From NCBI GenBank assembly GCA_035236585.1, contig CP141132.1, positions 26,495,445-26,559,444 on the forward strand: a stretch of DNA of 64,000 nucleotides, written 5' to 3'. This document shows positions 35,450 to 47,150 of the stretch, piece by piece. The notes under the pieces are model-generated. The model was not told the origin of the DNA and made no database searches. It saw only the letters and a list, made by a program, of their open reading frames with translations. This stretch comes from Warburgia ugandensis (lineage: Eukaryota > Streptophyta > Magnoliopsida > Canellales > Canellaceae). Both the position numbers and the translations under genes were made by a program. Every line of letters begins with the position of its first letter. The first letter of the stretch is position 1.

Positions 35450-38188
35450 TGATAAGTGTCTAATTTTAAATAAAAACCACGCAATTAGTCACCCATTTGT
35501 CACAACTTATAGGGGTAAATTAGGGTCCTCAGATCAAAATTCGTAACACATGAAGTTTTTAACTAATGAAGCAAAATTTTAATATTTTGGAGGTGTAGTG
35601 GTTGATCTAAGGTATGTATGTGATTAATCATATTTTTTTAGGATTTAATTAGAGTTTTTTTCCTTTTTGTAGGAAGTGAGATGGTGATCCGAAGGCTGAA
35701 ATCGATTGGGATGAAATTGAAGATCAAGTCAAAGCTTAAAAGTCATCAATTCAAAGGTCAAGATTATCTTTTGGACCATAATGGATGCAATTAAAGGATC
35801 CAAAGGTAAAAAAAGTGGTCCTATGAAGTAAGCCATGCATTTCCATTTCCTTTGCATGGATGCTACTTAAGCCATCATAAGGTGACAAGCTAAGGAGTCA
35901 AGCCAACCACCAAGACAAGTAAAGGAAGCATCCATAGCTAGTGATGAAGCCTAGCTAATGGAGCAATCAAAGTTAGCCATCTAAGCCATCAAGCTAATCT
36001 AAATGAAAGGCTAGGATTTGAGGAAATTCAAGAGGATTATCCATGAGAAATCTTGAAGATTATTAAGGGAAATCTTATTAGGATAAGATGGCATGTGGAC
36101 CAATAGGATGCGAGCCATCTATTTTTTATGTTTTTCTCACTTTTGTCCACTTTTTTATCACTTTCCACCTCATCACCAAATAGCACAAGGAATTCAGCTT
36201 TCCATTCAAGAGTCCTACCATTTTAAGATTCCTCCAACTTCCTAAACTCCCATCCTAACCAACCAACCAATCTCAATTTCTTAGAAAATTACCTAGCCAA
36301 TCAAATTTCCTCACCTAACCTCACTTTCCTATCTTTTTCTTACCCATCTCTTCCCTCCCACTTGCCTCTCTCTTTCCTACCTTGTTCCATCCACCTACCT
36401 ACCTACCTACCTTGTTTCCTCTTTTAAAACCCTAGTTCCTCACTCATCTTAACCACACAAGTTCACACTTTTCATCCTCACCATATGTCCATCTTAGGCT
36501 ACCCTAGAAAATATAATAGGAAAAGTACAAAATCCAACAAAAATCAAGGCTTAGGGAGAACTCTACATTGGGAGGAAGAAGACAACTCCACTTGGAGGAG
36601 GACTTCCTCTTTCTCCACTCTCTCTTTTCACCATTTTGCCTTAAGCTTTCATATATTTTGGATGGCTCCTAAATCTTCCAATGTGGATTGCTACTCTTCC
36701 AAGTACTCCATGCATAGAGTTGGGTTTTACTTTGAAAGGTTGGTTAAGTCTCCATGATCCTTCTTTTCTTTTCTTATTCTCTTTACTTACATTGTTACCT
36801 TGTTTGCTTTTGATTCCATGCTTAGTTCTTAGTTTGATTTCCTTGATTGTTATCTTTGACTTTAGTTTCATAATCTATTGATTTAAAACCGATTACTCTT
36901 TGGTAGTGACAACCAAAATAGTTAGATCAAAGCCCTTTTTCCTTGAACTTCCTTGTTTTCTTTGTTGATTGTTCCTTATTTCCCTTGTTGAATTGCCTTC
37001 AACTTTTAAGTTTTCCTTGCTTATTCTGCAAAGAATAAATTTCTTCCCTGGTAGTTCCATCCATGAGAAGAAATGACTTGAGTCTTTGATTTCCCTCTTT
37101 ACATTCTATGCTTTCTTCTTAGAGATAAACATAGTTTTAGGTGTTCCTTTCCTTGAGTTCCTTCATTATCGAGTCATTTTTTCTTTTATTTCTCTCTTGG
37201 AAACCACTTCCATATTAGAGGAGATCAGTTTGAGGGTCTTGAAAGGTCCCATAGAATTGATTTGAATCAAGTTTCATGTCTTGAATTGGATGCAATTTCC
37301 AGCATTATGTATATGTTTTATGCATTCAACTTTTTGGAGGTAATTGGTACTATTTCAATGAAATCACTTGAAGTTCTTGTTTAAACTTGTTTCCAGTAGT
37401 GAATAATTATTGAATTGAATTTTTTAATGCATATAAATTCATGCTTTTATGTGTTGATTACTTGGAAATTTGAAATAGCATGGTGCTGGAATTTCTAGCA
37501 GCATAGAAATATCAACTTGTTTATGCTTAATTCTTCACATTATTTACTATTCGTCTAAGTTACTATTCTTTAGGAAATTAATTAAGATTTTAAATTGCGT
37601 GTTTATTTCTTAGATTAGTTTGCATGATAATTAGTTAGAGGTCCATTAATTTTAGTCTATGTTTACTCCAATGGTTCATGCGCATGGTTTCGAGGTGTTT
37701 TCCCTTTGAAAAATTGCTTAATTTAGATTAGATTTTCATGCTTAAATTCTAGTTATGTTCATGCATTCCATGTTAGATTAGTTTTGCATCTTAGTTCATG
37801 CATATTTCATTATCATCAATGCATCTTACTACTTTGTTACATGCATTCTTTTTATTTGAATTCCATGCATACCACTTATTTAGTTGTTTCCATAAGTATT
37901 ACATGTTTTGATTTATAAGTTAGATCATTATTTTAGATTTAGTTTGCATGTTAAGATAGTTAAAAAAAATTTCCATGTTTACATTTAGAATGTTTCTAAT
38001 TTCATACAATTTTTTAGTTTCTACCATTGGTTTATGTTTAAAATCTCAAGATCTTTGCCTAGGTTCAGTAATGTAAAGTAGGGACCACTAGTATTATATC
38101 TGTTCAATTCCTCATGGGATTGACCTCCTCACGTGAGAACACTATAATTGATTAGTGCACTTGCAAGCTTAACTTTAAAATCACAACA
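35450..38188 (+). repeat. 3' LTR of Athila-like element A1
   Basis: Complete 2.7 kb LTR starting TGATAAGTGTCTAATTTT and ending ATCACAACA; collinear with 13961-16710. It shows the intact LTR end (GTGCACTTGCAAGC) that the 5' copy has lost. A weakened stem-loop with the TAGTGACAA loop is at 36894-36923. ORFs at 36485-36757 and 36681-36881 fall in its CT-rich leader and are not genes. CATCT follows, matching TATCT before the 5' LTR at four of five bases. Confidence 0.88.
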
Positions 38189-41100
38189 CATCTCATTCCC
38201 ATGGTTCCTTATAGAACATTTAGACAACACAACATGTTAATGTATATGTTACTCTCTAGGATTTTCCATAACCCATACCATGGTATCAAGCAAGATTCCA
38301 TACCTACTCACAGTATTTCAAATAGCCCACTCATGACTAGTGTTTAGAATCATTTAGGCTTTCCTAACCTCATTATGTCATTAACATGCCCTTCCCAAGG
38401 CTTCTTAGGTGTGTATGCTCACTTGTTTACATTAAATTGCCATTCTTTAGTTCTATGCCCTACTTAGGGCATTTTGGTTCATTTTCTTTGGAGTTATTAT
38501 TCTTAATCTTATATCTTCATTTGTAGTCATTATAAAATGGTTTACAATCATGTTTCTAAGGTCTGATCCAATCATCAAGGGTCCATAAGATACACATGTC
38601 ACCAAGGCTCCAACTCACCACAGAGTGGCCTAGGGTCCTAAGTCCATTTCAATCTCGTTTGTGTGAGATATTCATGCCTTATCAAGCCTCCTAAGTCTAT
38701 TTCTACCTGGTTTGGGTGGACACTCCAATTGATACCATGGCAGTGAACTACACCAATTCCATACTTAGAGGTTTTCTAGCTCACATCCATAGCACTTATG
38801 GGTTCACCTTTCACTTAGTGCCCTAGGCAACATTGTATGGTACAACATCTCATATTATATCTTTACTTGTTAAGCTTTCTTTAAATCATAATGCCAATCA
38901 GTAACTTTGACAACCTAAATGGCATTTCATATGGTTCTTTCATCCATGGGCATATGGCAGCTCATATGTCCCTAAAGGTTTCCATTAGGTTCCACCTCAC
39001 AAATGTCATCATTTTAGGGGTTTTAAGTTAGAAATCTTAAGTGCTCAATTATTTTAATTTGATTGTGCTGAAGTTTAGCCAAATTTCCAACTCTTAAACA
39101 CCTTTAACCATTGCCTAAAATAGTGGACTTACTGGTATCATTTTCTGTACTGAATGAAGAAAACATTCCAATAAAAGTGGGCTCAAAACCTATTGATTCC
39201 ATACTATTTTAATCATCCAACCATATGTTCTTAAATTAAATAGACACTAATAATTTCCAATGAGAAATCCCCCAAAATAAAAGAGGTTTAATTAACTAAT
39301 CATTGTCATAGATCATGTCCACTTTCCTTGATTTAAATCTTGCTTATGGTTCAAACTTCTACACTTTTCGTTAGAGTGAGTTTGATATATGTTATTCAAA
39401 GATGTTTTCACTCCATGTTTCTAACTGATGGTAACCTCCTTAATTTCATAAATATAATGACAACTTGCCCTCTAAAGTCATACCATGGTAGCATGCTACT
39501 GATCCCATACTTATGTTTCTAACACACTTCCATGGCACACTTTGGTGTGCAAACTATTCAACCATTTATATCATATAGGATTTTCATTCTTCTCACTAGT
39601 TCTTGCACATAATTAGTTCAAAATTCTGTTTATGGCCTGATTTTAGTGCACTTTTCTTCAAGTCATGTAGTGCCTTAGGCACTTTTAGTCATTCATGACG
39701 CTATTATCACCTCTTACTATTATACTTCAAAAGTGTAGAAATAAAGTGGGTTCTAGGTGACAATTTGAATGTATGTGTTACTGATTTATGAAGTGCAATC
39801 AAGGTGTAAAATCCTGGTTTATCTTTCCCAAATATTTTTTAATTTTATGTCCTCATTTCTAGAATTTTTCCACTACTATTTTCTGCATGGTATGCAAAAA
39901 ACAAATTCCATTCATGGTGATATTTCAAGATCTATTCACATATGTTTATATAAAAAAAACTATTCATTTTCAAGCCAACACATTAAGGATTCTAAATATA
40001 GAAAAGATTCTAGAAGACTCATTCAATTGATTATTCAACTCAAAGCCTGATTCACATAGATTTCCATCATCTGGCTCATTCATTTTTAAGCTAACTCATT
40101 AAGGATTGGAAATATACGAAAATTTCCAGAAAATCATTCATTTGATTGTCCAATTCAAAGCATGATCTAAGCTAATTTCCTATTCCCAAAAACCAAGCCT
40201 AGGAACTATACCTCTTCATGCATCTTTTAGTGGGTTTTCTCCTTTTGCTGATTTCCATTAATCATCAGCCATGCTTCAGTAAAATAATACATTATTGAAG
40301 CCCAAATAAAATACCATATACAGTCCCAAATCTGGTCATTAACTTCCCAAACTTATGCAAGTAAAATAGTCCAACAAGGTTTGGAAACTAGCCGTACATG
40401 TGTCCAGTTTTTATAGCTTTCTCCAACTGAAATCTATTATCTTGTTATTCCAATATAAAGATCATTCATGCTCAACAAAATCATGCCATAACATGCTAAG
40501 ATATTTATCTAGAATCTTAATTAAGAAGGAAGTAGCTTTCAGCCATTCATGCATCAATCATCCACAAGTTCAATAGTCTATGGAAAACATGTTCTTTGAA
40601 TCCTTTTCTATACAAAGTAAAGCATGGTCTAGATAAGTAAGGCCCAAGTTCCCACTACTTGATGAGATTCCTTGAAAATTCATTATTTTTGGGAGGAGTT
40701 TTCAGATGCCAACCTACTAGATTCTTCACCTTCTTTGAACTCTTCAACAGTCCTATGTCTCCTTTCTTGCAATGGCTTCCTCTCACTCCAGTTCTCTCTT
40801 CCTTCTCCTATTTTTCTCCCCTCCTTCCTTCCTCAGGCCCTTCCTTTTTCCTTTGGTCCTTGTTCTTCTACCTCAATCGTTTCTGTCAAATCTTCCTTGG
40901 TTGTATGCATGACACATTCCATCCTAGGAGAACTCCTCAATGTCTCTTCTATTCTCTTTTAATTAACCATACAAGGCAGTCTATCATGATCTAGAATAGT
41001 TTCCCCTTGCATGGCTTTCTTGTGCCATTTGTTGCTTTTCCTTTCATGCAATGGGTGGCTCTCCCATGCATGCTCCAGCCCCCATATGAATTTCAGCTTA

Positions 41101-42850
41101 TAAGTAAAAACCATCAACTTATTTTAAGTGGTTTTCTAGGTTTCCCTAGGCTGCAAAGGAACTCCCCCCTACACTCAATTGCCTTACCATTTCCTTCCAT
41201 GCTAAGTAATGGTTGCAAATCATGGCTTGGGTCAGATGCTCCTCGTACAAGCTAGCCTTACACGTTATCACTTTGCCTGGTTTTCAATCAAGCCCTTTTA
41301 ATATCCTTTACTTAAGAAGTATGTTTAGGCTCATGGTCCATGCATTTTTGTAGTATTCTAGCTTATATCCCCTTTCTAATACTATGCTATGGGCCTTACA
41401 CTATATACACCTTCCCATCATACTTATGCATAGTATGAAAATAAATATATATGTATACTTAGGTATCCATTCTCCTTAAAATTAGATGGCTCACATTGAT
41501 CTTTCCATTACATTAAGTCCAATTATCAATAGGTCCAATTAACACCTTAGATCTACACATCATATTGAATAACTACCCATCCTTACTAAGTTAGTCATGC
41601 TATTCAATCTTAATCTTTACATTATATTCAAGTAATTTACAACCTATGTGTCCTCCTAGCTTTTCCTAATTGAATCAAGTTATTGGTCTTCCACTTGATG
41701 TCATGATGGATAATTTATCATTTGACCTCAATTGACCCTATAAAATGTATCAACGAAAAAGATAAAACTACCCCAACTTTTAAGTAATATAATTGGATTA
41801 TTAAATTGACTATATTATATCACTAGAGGGAACTCCACATTCTTGCAAAGTCTTTTACCAACAAATCCTAAAGGTAACGTTTGTTTTGTACAAAAAACTA
41901 GCTCTCAAGTTAAAGAGAAATCCAAAATATCATCCTCTTTGAATAACACGTTGCAATCATGTCAATGGATATAGCAAAATGTAATATTTATCTAATTTCT
42001 ACAATCACTAGAGAGAATATTAGCTATAGAATTTGAAGAAACATAAAGTGGCACTAGGAGAATATAGTGGAGCACTCTGGTGAATAGGACCTAGAGGTCT
42101 GATGGGAAGAAATCTAATCAGCCAAGGAACGAGCAACAAAGACACATGCTTGTACGAAAAGGATATCTGTAATGATCAATTGTTATGAAAAAGCAAAGAG
42201 AAGTGATGTAATAAATTTTTATTGAAATCATTAGCTTTATTTACTACAAGCCAATATAAATTAAAGCAACCTCATTTGTAATATCAATAGGGTATAATAT
42301 CAAAAAGGTGCTATACCTACATTAATTTGATTCAAGTGAATAAAATAATCTCAAACAGGTAGACAATTAATCTAAACTAAAGATATCAATATCATGAGTA
42401 ATTGCAATACATGTGCCTCGTACTATTATTTTCCTGAAATAGTCAGACTAGTAAATTTAACCAGATAGACAAATAATGAGTTATAAGGCATAGGTAAGTT
42501 GTAAAACAACTATACATGCCTATAGAATCTATTAAAAAGAATATGAGTGCATAAAAAATATGTCAAATATATCAATATTATGTCAAATTAGCAAGCAAAA
42601 ATAGCTTCCATCCTCTTTGCAAATCTTCACCATCTATGACTTTATTTGCTCTAGGTTGGCTCCATCTTACAAAATTCCAAGCTCCTAAGTAAAAAGAAAA
42701 GAAAAAAGCTTCAACATTTATGTTTTCCCATTAAGGACTAAGACATACATGGAATATAATGGATACAAGAAGAAAGCAAGAGAAGTCCTTGGTTCTTTTC
42801 CTCTATGTGTGTGTGTGTGTCTCTCTCTCCCCCCCCCCCTCTAAAATCTT
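38189..42850. other. Backbone without recognisable gene
   Basis: Continues the sequence interrupted by A1 at 13960. AT-rich, with a CT-rich stretch at 40740-40870 and short ORFs (40659-40994, 40672-40962, 41007-41255) that overlap each other and encode low-complexity Ser/Phe/Leu runs; I see no protein family. A TG/CT/C compound microsatellite lies at 42805-42839. Probably old LTR-type sequence of repeat X. Confidence 0.45.
42805..42839. repeat. Compound (TG)n(CT)nC11 microsatellite
   Basis: Eight TG units, four CT units, then a run of eleven C, next to the 3' flank of the hAT remnant. Confidence 0.9.
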
Positions 42851-43194
42851 CAAAAATTAAAACTTGTCCAAATTTTCTCTAAAGGAACACAAAGATATAC
42901 AAACATTACTTACCAAACTAGTAATTACATCATAGGTTCTAATCTCATCTCTCGTAGCAGTACTTCCTTCAAATAATAAGAAGAGGTCTGATAGCAACAT
43001 AATACCTTCAATATTCCACAAAGAAATGGTTGTCACTTTAGTGGGTCCCAATCCACTAATCTTTATAAACAAATCAAAACAAGTGAAGTTAGAATAAAAT
43101 ACAAAGAAAGTGAAGTAGTTTTTGTGAACAAAATAATTGTCTATGCATGCATATTACTTGATTCCAACTTCATGCACTTCTCAAACTCACTCAT

Positions 43195-43484
43195 ATCATC
43201 TAAAGGATCACCTAAACCTATAGATCAAAGCCAATTTTGAGCACAAATTAGGGCCTCCACATTCATAAATGCAAAGAACTTTGAAAAGGATCAAATGCAC
43301 ATCCTCTATTGCTAAATGTAGATGCAAAGGCAACTGTAGACACTGGAATTGATAGTAATTATGTGCTAATTGTGAGAATGTGGTATATTTTGTTGAATTG
43401 GTCTTCTATCACCCTACAATATCAAAAGATGGATTGTTCTACTCACCTAAGTCAGCTTCCTCTACCAAATACCTCTCAAGTTCA
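43195..43484 (-). pseudogene. hAT transposase pseudogene, C-terminal (dimerisation) part
   Basis: On the minus strand, with a frameshift, one reads FELERYLVEEADLGE, NSTKYTTFSQLA, LSIPVSTVAFASTFSNRGCA, FDPFQSS and VEALICAQNWL. This is the hATC dimerisation region of plant Ac-like RICESLEEPER transposases (SELDRYL, NSTKY, IPVSTVASESAFS, LDPFRSSL, VEALICTQNWL). It directly continues the part at 45446-46281 once the TRIM array and one AATAT copy are removed (TIF-ELERYL joins in frame). Stops and frameshifts show it is dead. Confidence 0.85.
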
Positions 43485-43752
43485 AATATTCTCACACACC
43501 CCCCGCACCATGAGGTACAATGGCCTTGTGAGGGGGGGTGAAGCGGAGAAGGCCGAGGGGGTGACGGTTGAGAGTTAGTCCCATACCGCTTGGAGAGGGG
43601 AGCTGGGCTGGGTGATAAGGAGTGGGAACACTCCTCACAGTAACAACGCGTTTTACCCTGGGAAGCTAGGGTGAGAACAAAGCTGTGCGGGCCCCGGCCC
43701 AAAGCGGACAATATCGCCACTGTGGACCCCCTCCGGGGGGTGTGTGACAAAA

Positions 43753-43764
43753 TGGTATCAGAGC
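43753..43764 (+). promoter_or_regulatory. TRIM primer-binding site 1
   Basis: TGGTATCAGAGC after GTGTGTGACAAAA, ending the first (type A) unit. Confidence 0.88.
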
Positions 43765-44104
43765 CAAACCCCGACCCCGAGGGTGGGTGGCTAGCCGCAC
43801 CGTCGCTCGTGTGGTGACACACGAGGGCGTGTGTCCCGTAGGCGGGAGATGACTACCGTGCCAAGATGGCCTGAGGCTTGGCCTTGTGAGGGGAGCCAAG
43901 ATGGTCTGAGGGCGGGACGCAGGAGAGTTAGTCCCACATCGGCTAGGGGGGTTGATGGGCCTGAGTTATAAGGGGCGGGAACGCCTCTCACAGTGTCGAC
44001 GCGTTTTCCCCTGAAAGGGGGAGAAGCAAAACCCATGGGTCCCACCGGGCCTGTACGGGACAATATCGCCACTGTGGACCCCCTCTGGGGGGTGTGTGTC
44101 AAAA

Positions 44105-44116
44105 TGGTATCAGAGC
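44105..44116 (+). promoter_or_regulatory. TRIM primer-binding site 2
   Basis: TGGTATCAGAGC after GTGTGTGTCAAAA, 352 bp from site 1, ending a type B unit. Confidence 0.88.
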
Positions 44117-44463
44117 CAGTCTCCTTGTGGTGATGGGTGGCTAACCGCATGCGTGCCTCGGTCACACGAGGGCGTGTGTCCCCTAAGGGGGAGAGATCTA
44201 GCCTTGCCGGCTGAGGCACTGTGAGGTACCATGGCCTTGTGAGGGGTGGCGAAGCGGAGAAGGTCGAGGGGGTGACGGTTGAGAGTTAGTCCCATACCGC
44301 TTGGAGAGGGGAGCTGGGCTGGGTGATAAGGAGTGGGAACACTCCTCACAGTAACAACGCGTTTTACCCTGGGAAGCCAGGGTGAGAACAAAGCCGTGCG
44401 GGCCCTGGCCCAAAGCGGACAATATTGTTACTGTGGACCCCACGGTGGGTGGGGTGTGTTAAA

Positions 44464-44475
44464 TGGTATCAGAGC
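44464..44475 (+). promoter_or_regulatory. TRIM primer-binding site 3
   Basis: TGGTATCAGAGC after GGGGTGTGTTAAA, 359 bp from site 2, ending a type A unit. Confidence 0.85.
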
Positions 44476-44731
44476 TGGAGTCCGACATGGCGAACTGTGC
44501 CAAGATGGCTTGCGGGTTGGCCTTGTGAGGGGACCCAAGATAGTCTGAGGAGGAACACGGGAGGTATCGCTAGGGGGACGGTGATGGGCCAGGAGTGCCC
44601 GAGACTTCGGTCTCTCACAGTGTCGACGCGTTTTCCCCTGCGAGGGGGAGAAGCAAAACCCGTGGGTCCCACCAGGCCTGTATGGGACAATATCGCCACT
44701 GTGGACCCCCTCCGGGGGGTGTGTGACAAAA

Positions 44732-44743
44732 TGGTATCAGAGC
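44732..44743 (+). promoter_or_regulatory. TRIM primer-binding site 4
   Basis: TGGTATCAGAGC 268 bp from site 3, ending the short degenerate B' unit, which has lost about 80 bp. Confidence 0.85.
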
Positions 44744-45083
44744 CAAACCCCGACCCCAAGGGTGGATGGCTAGCCACACCGTCGCTCGTGTGGTGACACA
44801 CGGGGGTGTGTGTCCCGTAGGCGGGAGATGGCTATCGTGCCAAGATGTCCTGAGGCTTGGCCTTGTGAGGGAAGCTAAGATGGTCTGAGGGTGGGATGCA
44901 GGAGAGTTAGTCCCATACCGGCTAGGGGGGGTGATGGGCCTGAGTGATAAGGGGCGGGAATGCCTCTCACAGTGTCGACACATTTTCCCCTGCGAGGGGG
45001 AGAAGCAAAACCCGTGGGTCCCACCGGGCCTGTACGAGAAAATATTGCCACTGTGGACCCCCTCCGGGGGGTGTGTGACAAAA

Positions 45084-45095
45084 TGGTATCAGAGC
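45084..45095 (+). promoter_or_regulatory. TRIM primer-binding site 5
   Basis: TGGTATCAGAGC 352 bp from site 4, ending a type B unit. The last A unit after it ends at the target duplication without a primer site, as a 3' LTR should. Confidence 0.88.
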
Positions 45096-45445
45096 CAGTC
45101 TCCTCGTGGTGATGGGTGGCTAACCGCATGCGTGCCTCGGTCACACGAGGGCGTGTGTCCCCTAAGGGGGAGAGATCTAGCCTTGCCGGCTGAGGCACCA
45201 TGAGGTACCATGGCCTTATGAGGGGTGGCAAAGTGGAGAAGGCCGAGGGGGTGACGGTTGAGAGTTAGTCCCATACCGCCTGGAGAGGGGAGCTGGGCTG
45301 GGTGATAAGGAGTGGGAACACTCCTCACAATAACAATGCATTTTACCCTGGGAAGCCAGGGTGAGAACAAAGCCGTGCGGGCCCCAGCCCAAAGCGGACA
45401 ATATTGTTATTATGGACCCCATGATGGGTGGGGTGTGTCAAATAT

Positions 45446-46281
45446 GGTACTTGTACCACTTTGTTTCTAAACCATAAGTCTTACAAACTCATACCCAAGA
45501 AACAAGTTAAACTTTCCTCTTCATCCTCATCCTCATCATCAACTTCAACAAAACTTTTGCTTAAAACTTAACTAGCCTTTGCAAGAACATTCCCATCAAC
45601 ATCATGTTTAATGTACCATACAAGTAAGTGTATGATAGTCTCTCTCATTGCTCTTATTGAGTTCTCTACTACTAAAGCATCATAAACTTTTCAAAGACAA
45701 AACTACAAAAAAGGAAACTTGTACCTAGGATCAAGTACAACCAACAACATATTCAAATTATCAAACTTGACCCAATACTTGTTAAACTTTGGCTACATAC
45801 AATCAAATATTACATAAAAGATTATCTCTATATTTGTACAAGCTAGGGATAGCGATATGAATAGTTATAATCTCCTCAAATATTGCCACGAAAGAGACAA
45901 ACTTAGTGCCTAAAAACCGCAACGTAGCCTCACAAATTTTTTTCAAAAGCTTCACAAACAACTTTGCCCTGGTCCAATCATCAAGTAGTGGAGGCCCCAC
46001 CACTTTCTTTGCTACTTTCCCTCTCCCACTAACATCACCCTTTTCCTCATTATTGAACCCATCTTTGTCTATAAATGCTTTTTATATGAGTTGTCATCTT
46101 CATTTAGATGTGCAAATGCTTTTTGAAACTATACAGCTCTCTCCAACATATGATATGTCTAGTTCTATCTAGTACACACATCTAAACACATTGTACTTTT
46201 ACAAGTAATGCTTTCCCTCTGAACATAAGTCTTGAAAATAGTTATCCTAGATAGTGAAGATCCCACATTTCTCATATTTTT
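45446..46281 (-). pseudogene. hAT transposase pseudogene, middle part
   Basis: On the minus strand broken frames read RESITCKSTMCLDVCTR, TYHMLERAV, KAFAHLNEDDNSYKK, LFVKLLKKICEATLRFLGTK, KFNKYWVKFDNLNMLLVVLD and PRYKF, then a Glu/Asp-rich EVDDEDEDEEES stretch. These follow the plant hAT order LDVPTRWNSTYLML, FVKFLKxFYEATLRFSG, KFDKYWG and VLDPRYK. The Trp in TRWNST is a stop. The part ends at the AATAT where the TRIM array inserted. Confidence 0.85.
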
Positions 46282-47150
46282 TCAAAACTTTAAGATAGAC
46301 TCATCCATCTCTTTCAAACCCTCACAAATAATAAGATTTAAGATGTGAGCACAGCATCTCATATATAGAAACTCGTGCTTTGAGATGGTAGTCTTCCTCT
46401 TCAAATAATTGTTTACACCATTATTTGAACTTGCATTATCCACCATACTAGTGAGTAGCTTCTCTCGCCCCACCCTATCAAACAATCCACAAATTTTTTT
46501 CCCCATTGACTCACCCTTGGGATTGGAAATTGAGCAAATGTTTAAAATTTTCTTTTGAAGTTTCCATTCACTATCAATGTAATGGGCTATGAGGCACATG
46601 AAGTTTAAATTTTGTATAAATTTTTGTGCATCAGTGGTTAGGCAAGTTCTTTTACCTTTGAGTAAATGCTTCAAAATTTTCTTCTCTGATAAGTATATTT
46701 GCAAGCAATCTCTAGTCACAAAAGTGCCACTATGAATATTAAACTTAGATTGCATCACGTGCACAAAATCTCTGAAGCCTTCATTTCCAAGCACACTAAA
46801 TATCAACTCACTAATAAATCTTAGCAAGGGCTCTTCTACAAGCTTCAACATTAAAAGCCCTAGTGACGAGCTAGCTCCTAAATTCTGCCTCACTAGATAC
46901 TGCTACTTGTTTAAAACCAAAACTGCTTTGGACCTTATCTTGTATTCTATTTGGGAACGTCTTACACTTTGATATGTGTAAAATCAAAATCTTAGTCCTA
47001 TTGCATATTGGATCACTTGACTAATCCTTACTGTAATAATTACATGCACACCTAGGATTTGGGTTACCATTCATTGTTAGTTTTGTAAAATGGTCCCATG
47101 CCTATGATTACTTTCTTTTGTTTTTAACACTTTGTGCCTCATTAGAGTAT
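46282..47150 (-). pseudogene. hAT transposase pseudogene, BED finger and catalytic core
   Basis: The longest open piece (46282-46893, 203 codons) reads EGFRDFVHVMQSKFNIHS, FVTRDCLQIYLSEKKILKHL, TCLTTDAQKF (first catalytic Asp), HYIDSEWKLQKKI, SMVDNASSNN (second Asp) and MRCCAHILNLIICEGLKEMD (conserved RCxAH). Upstream, 46920-47140 in another frame encodes a BED zinc finger: HFTKLTMNGNPNPRCACNYY and ILHISKCK; the expected CNYC has become CNYY, so the finger is broken. Family: Ac/Tam3-type, RICESLEEPER-like, about 650-700 residues when whole. I could not find terminal inverted repeats or an 8-bp target duplication. Confidence 0.9.

Larger units (their letters stand above)
43490..45440. mobile_element. 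Multi-unit TRIM retrotransposon array
   Basis: A GC-rich island, unlike the AT-rich surroundings, of about 1.95 kb. AATAT flanks it on both sides (43485-43489 and 45441-45445), and the ends are inverted (CACACACCCC..GGGGTGTGTCA). Inside are six LTR-like units, five carrying a GTTAGTCCCAxxxCGG block typical of plant TRIMs, one degenerate (44560). Each of the first five is followed by a tRNA-iMet primer site. Two unit types alternate: A (GAGCTGGGCTGGGTGATAAG) and B (GTGTCGACGCGTTTTCCCCT), in order A-B-A-B'-B-A. No protein is encoded; TRIMs depend on other elements. It splits a hAT transposase gene. The many ORFs here are frames of the repeats. Confidence 0.85.

Noticed and set aside
40659-41255. 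Overlapping hydrophobic ORFs on + that look like membrane segments
   Set aside because: Low-complexity CT-rich DNA with several frames open at once; no conserved motif.
43660-43770. Cassandra-type TRIM with a 5S rRNA promoter
   Set aside because: I could not find 5S rRNA-like internal promoter sequence in any unit.
43439-45422. Many long overlapping ORFs on both strands (Pro/Ser/His/Arg-rich)
   Set aside because: They are caused by the GC-rich TRIM units; the same peptides recur with each unit and no frame is favoured.
43490-45440. CRISPR-like or tandem satellite array
   Set aside because: Spacing is uneven (268-359 bp), units alternate between two types, primer sites are present and a target duplication flanks the block, so it is a TRIM array.
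46282-46893. A domesticated, functional hAT-derived gene
   Set aside because: Flanking parts of the same protein are present but broken by stops, frameshifts and the TRIM insertion.
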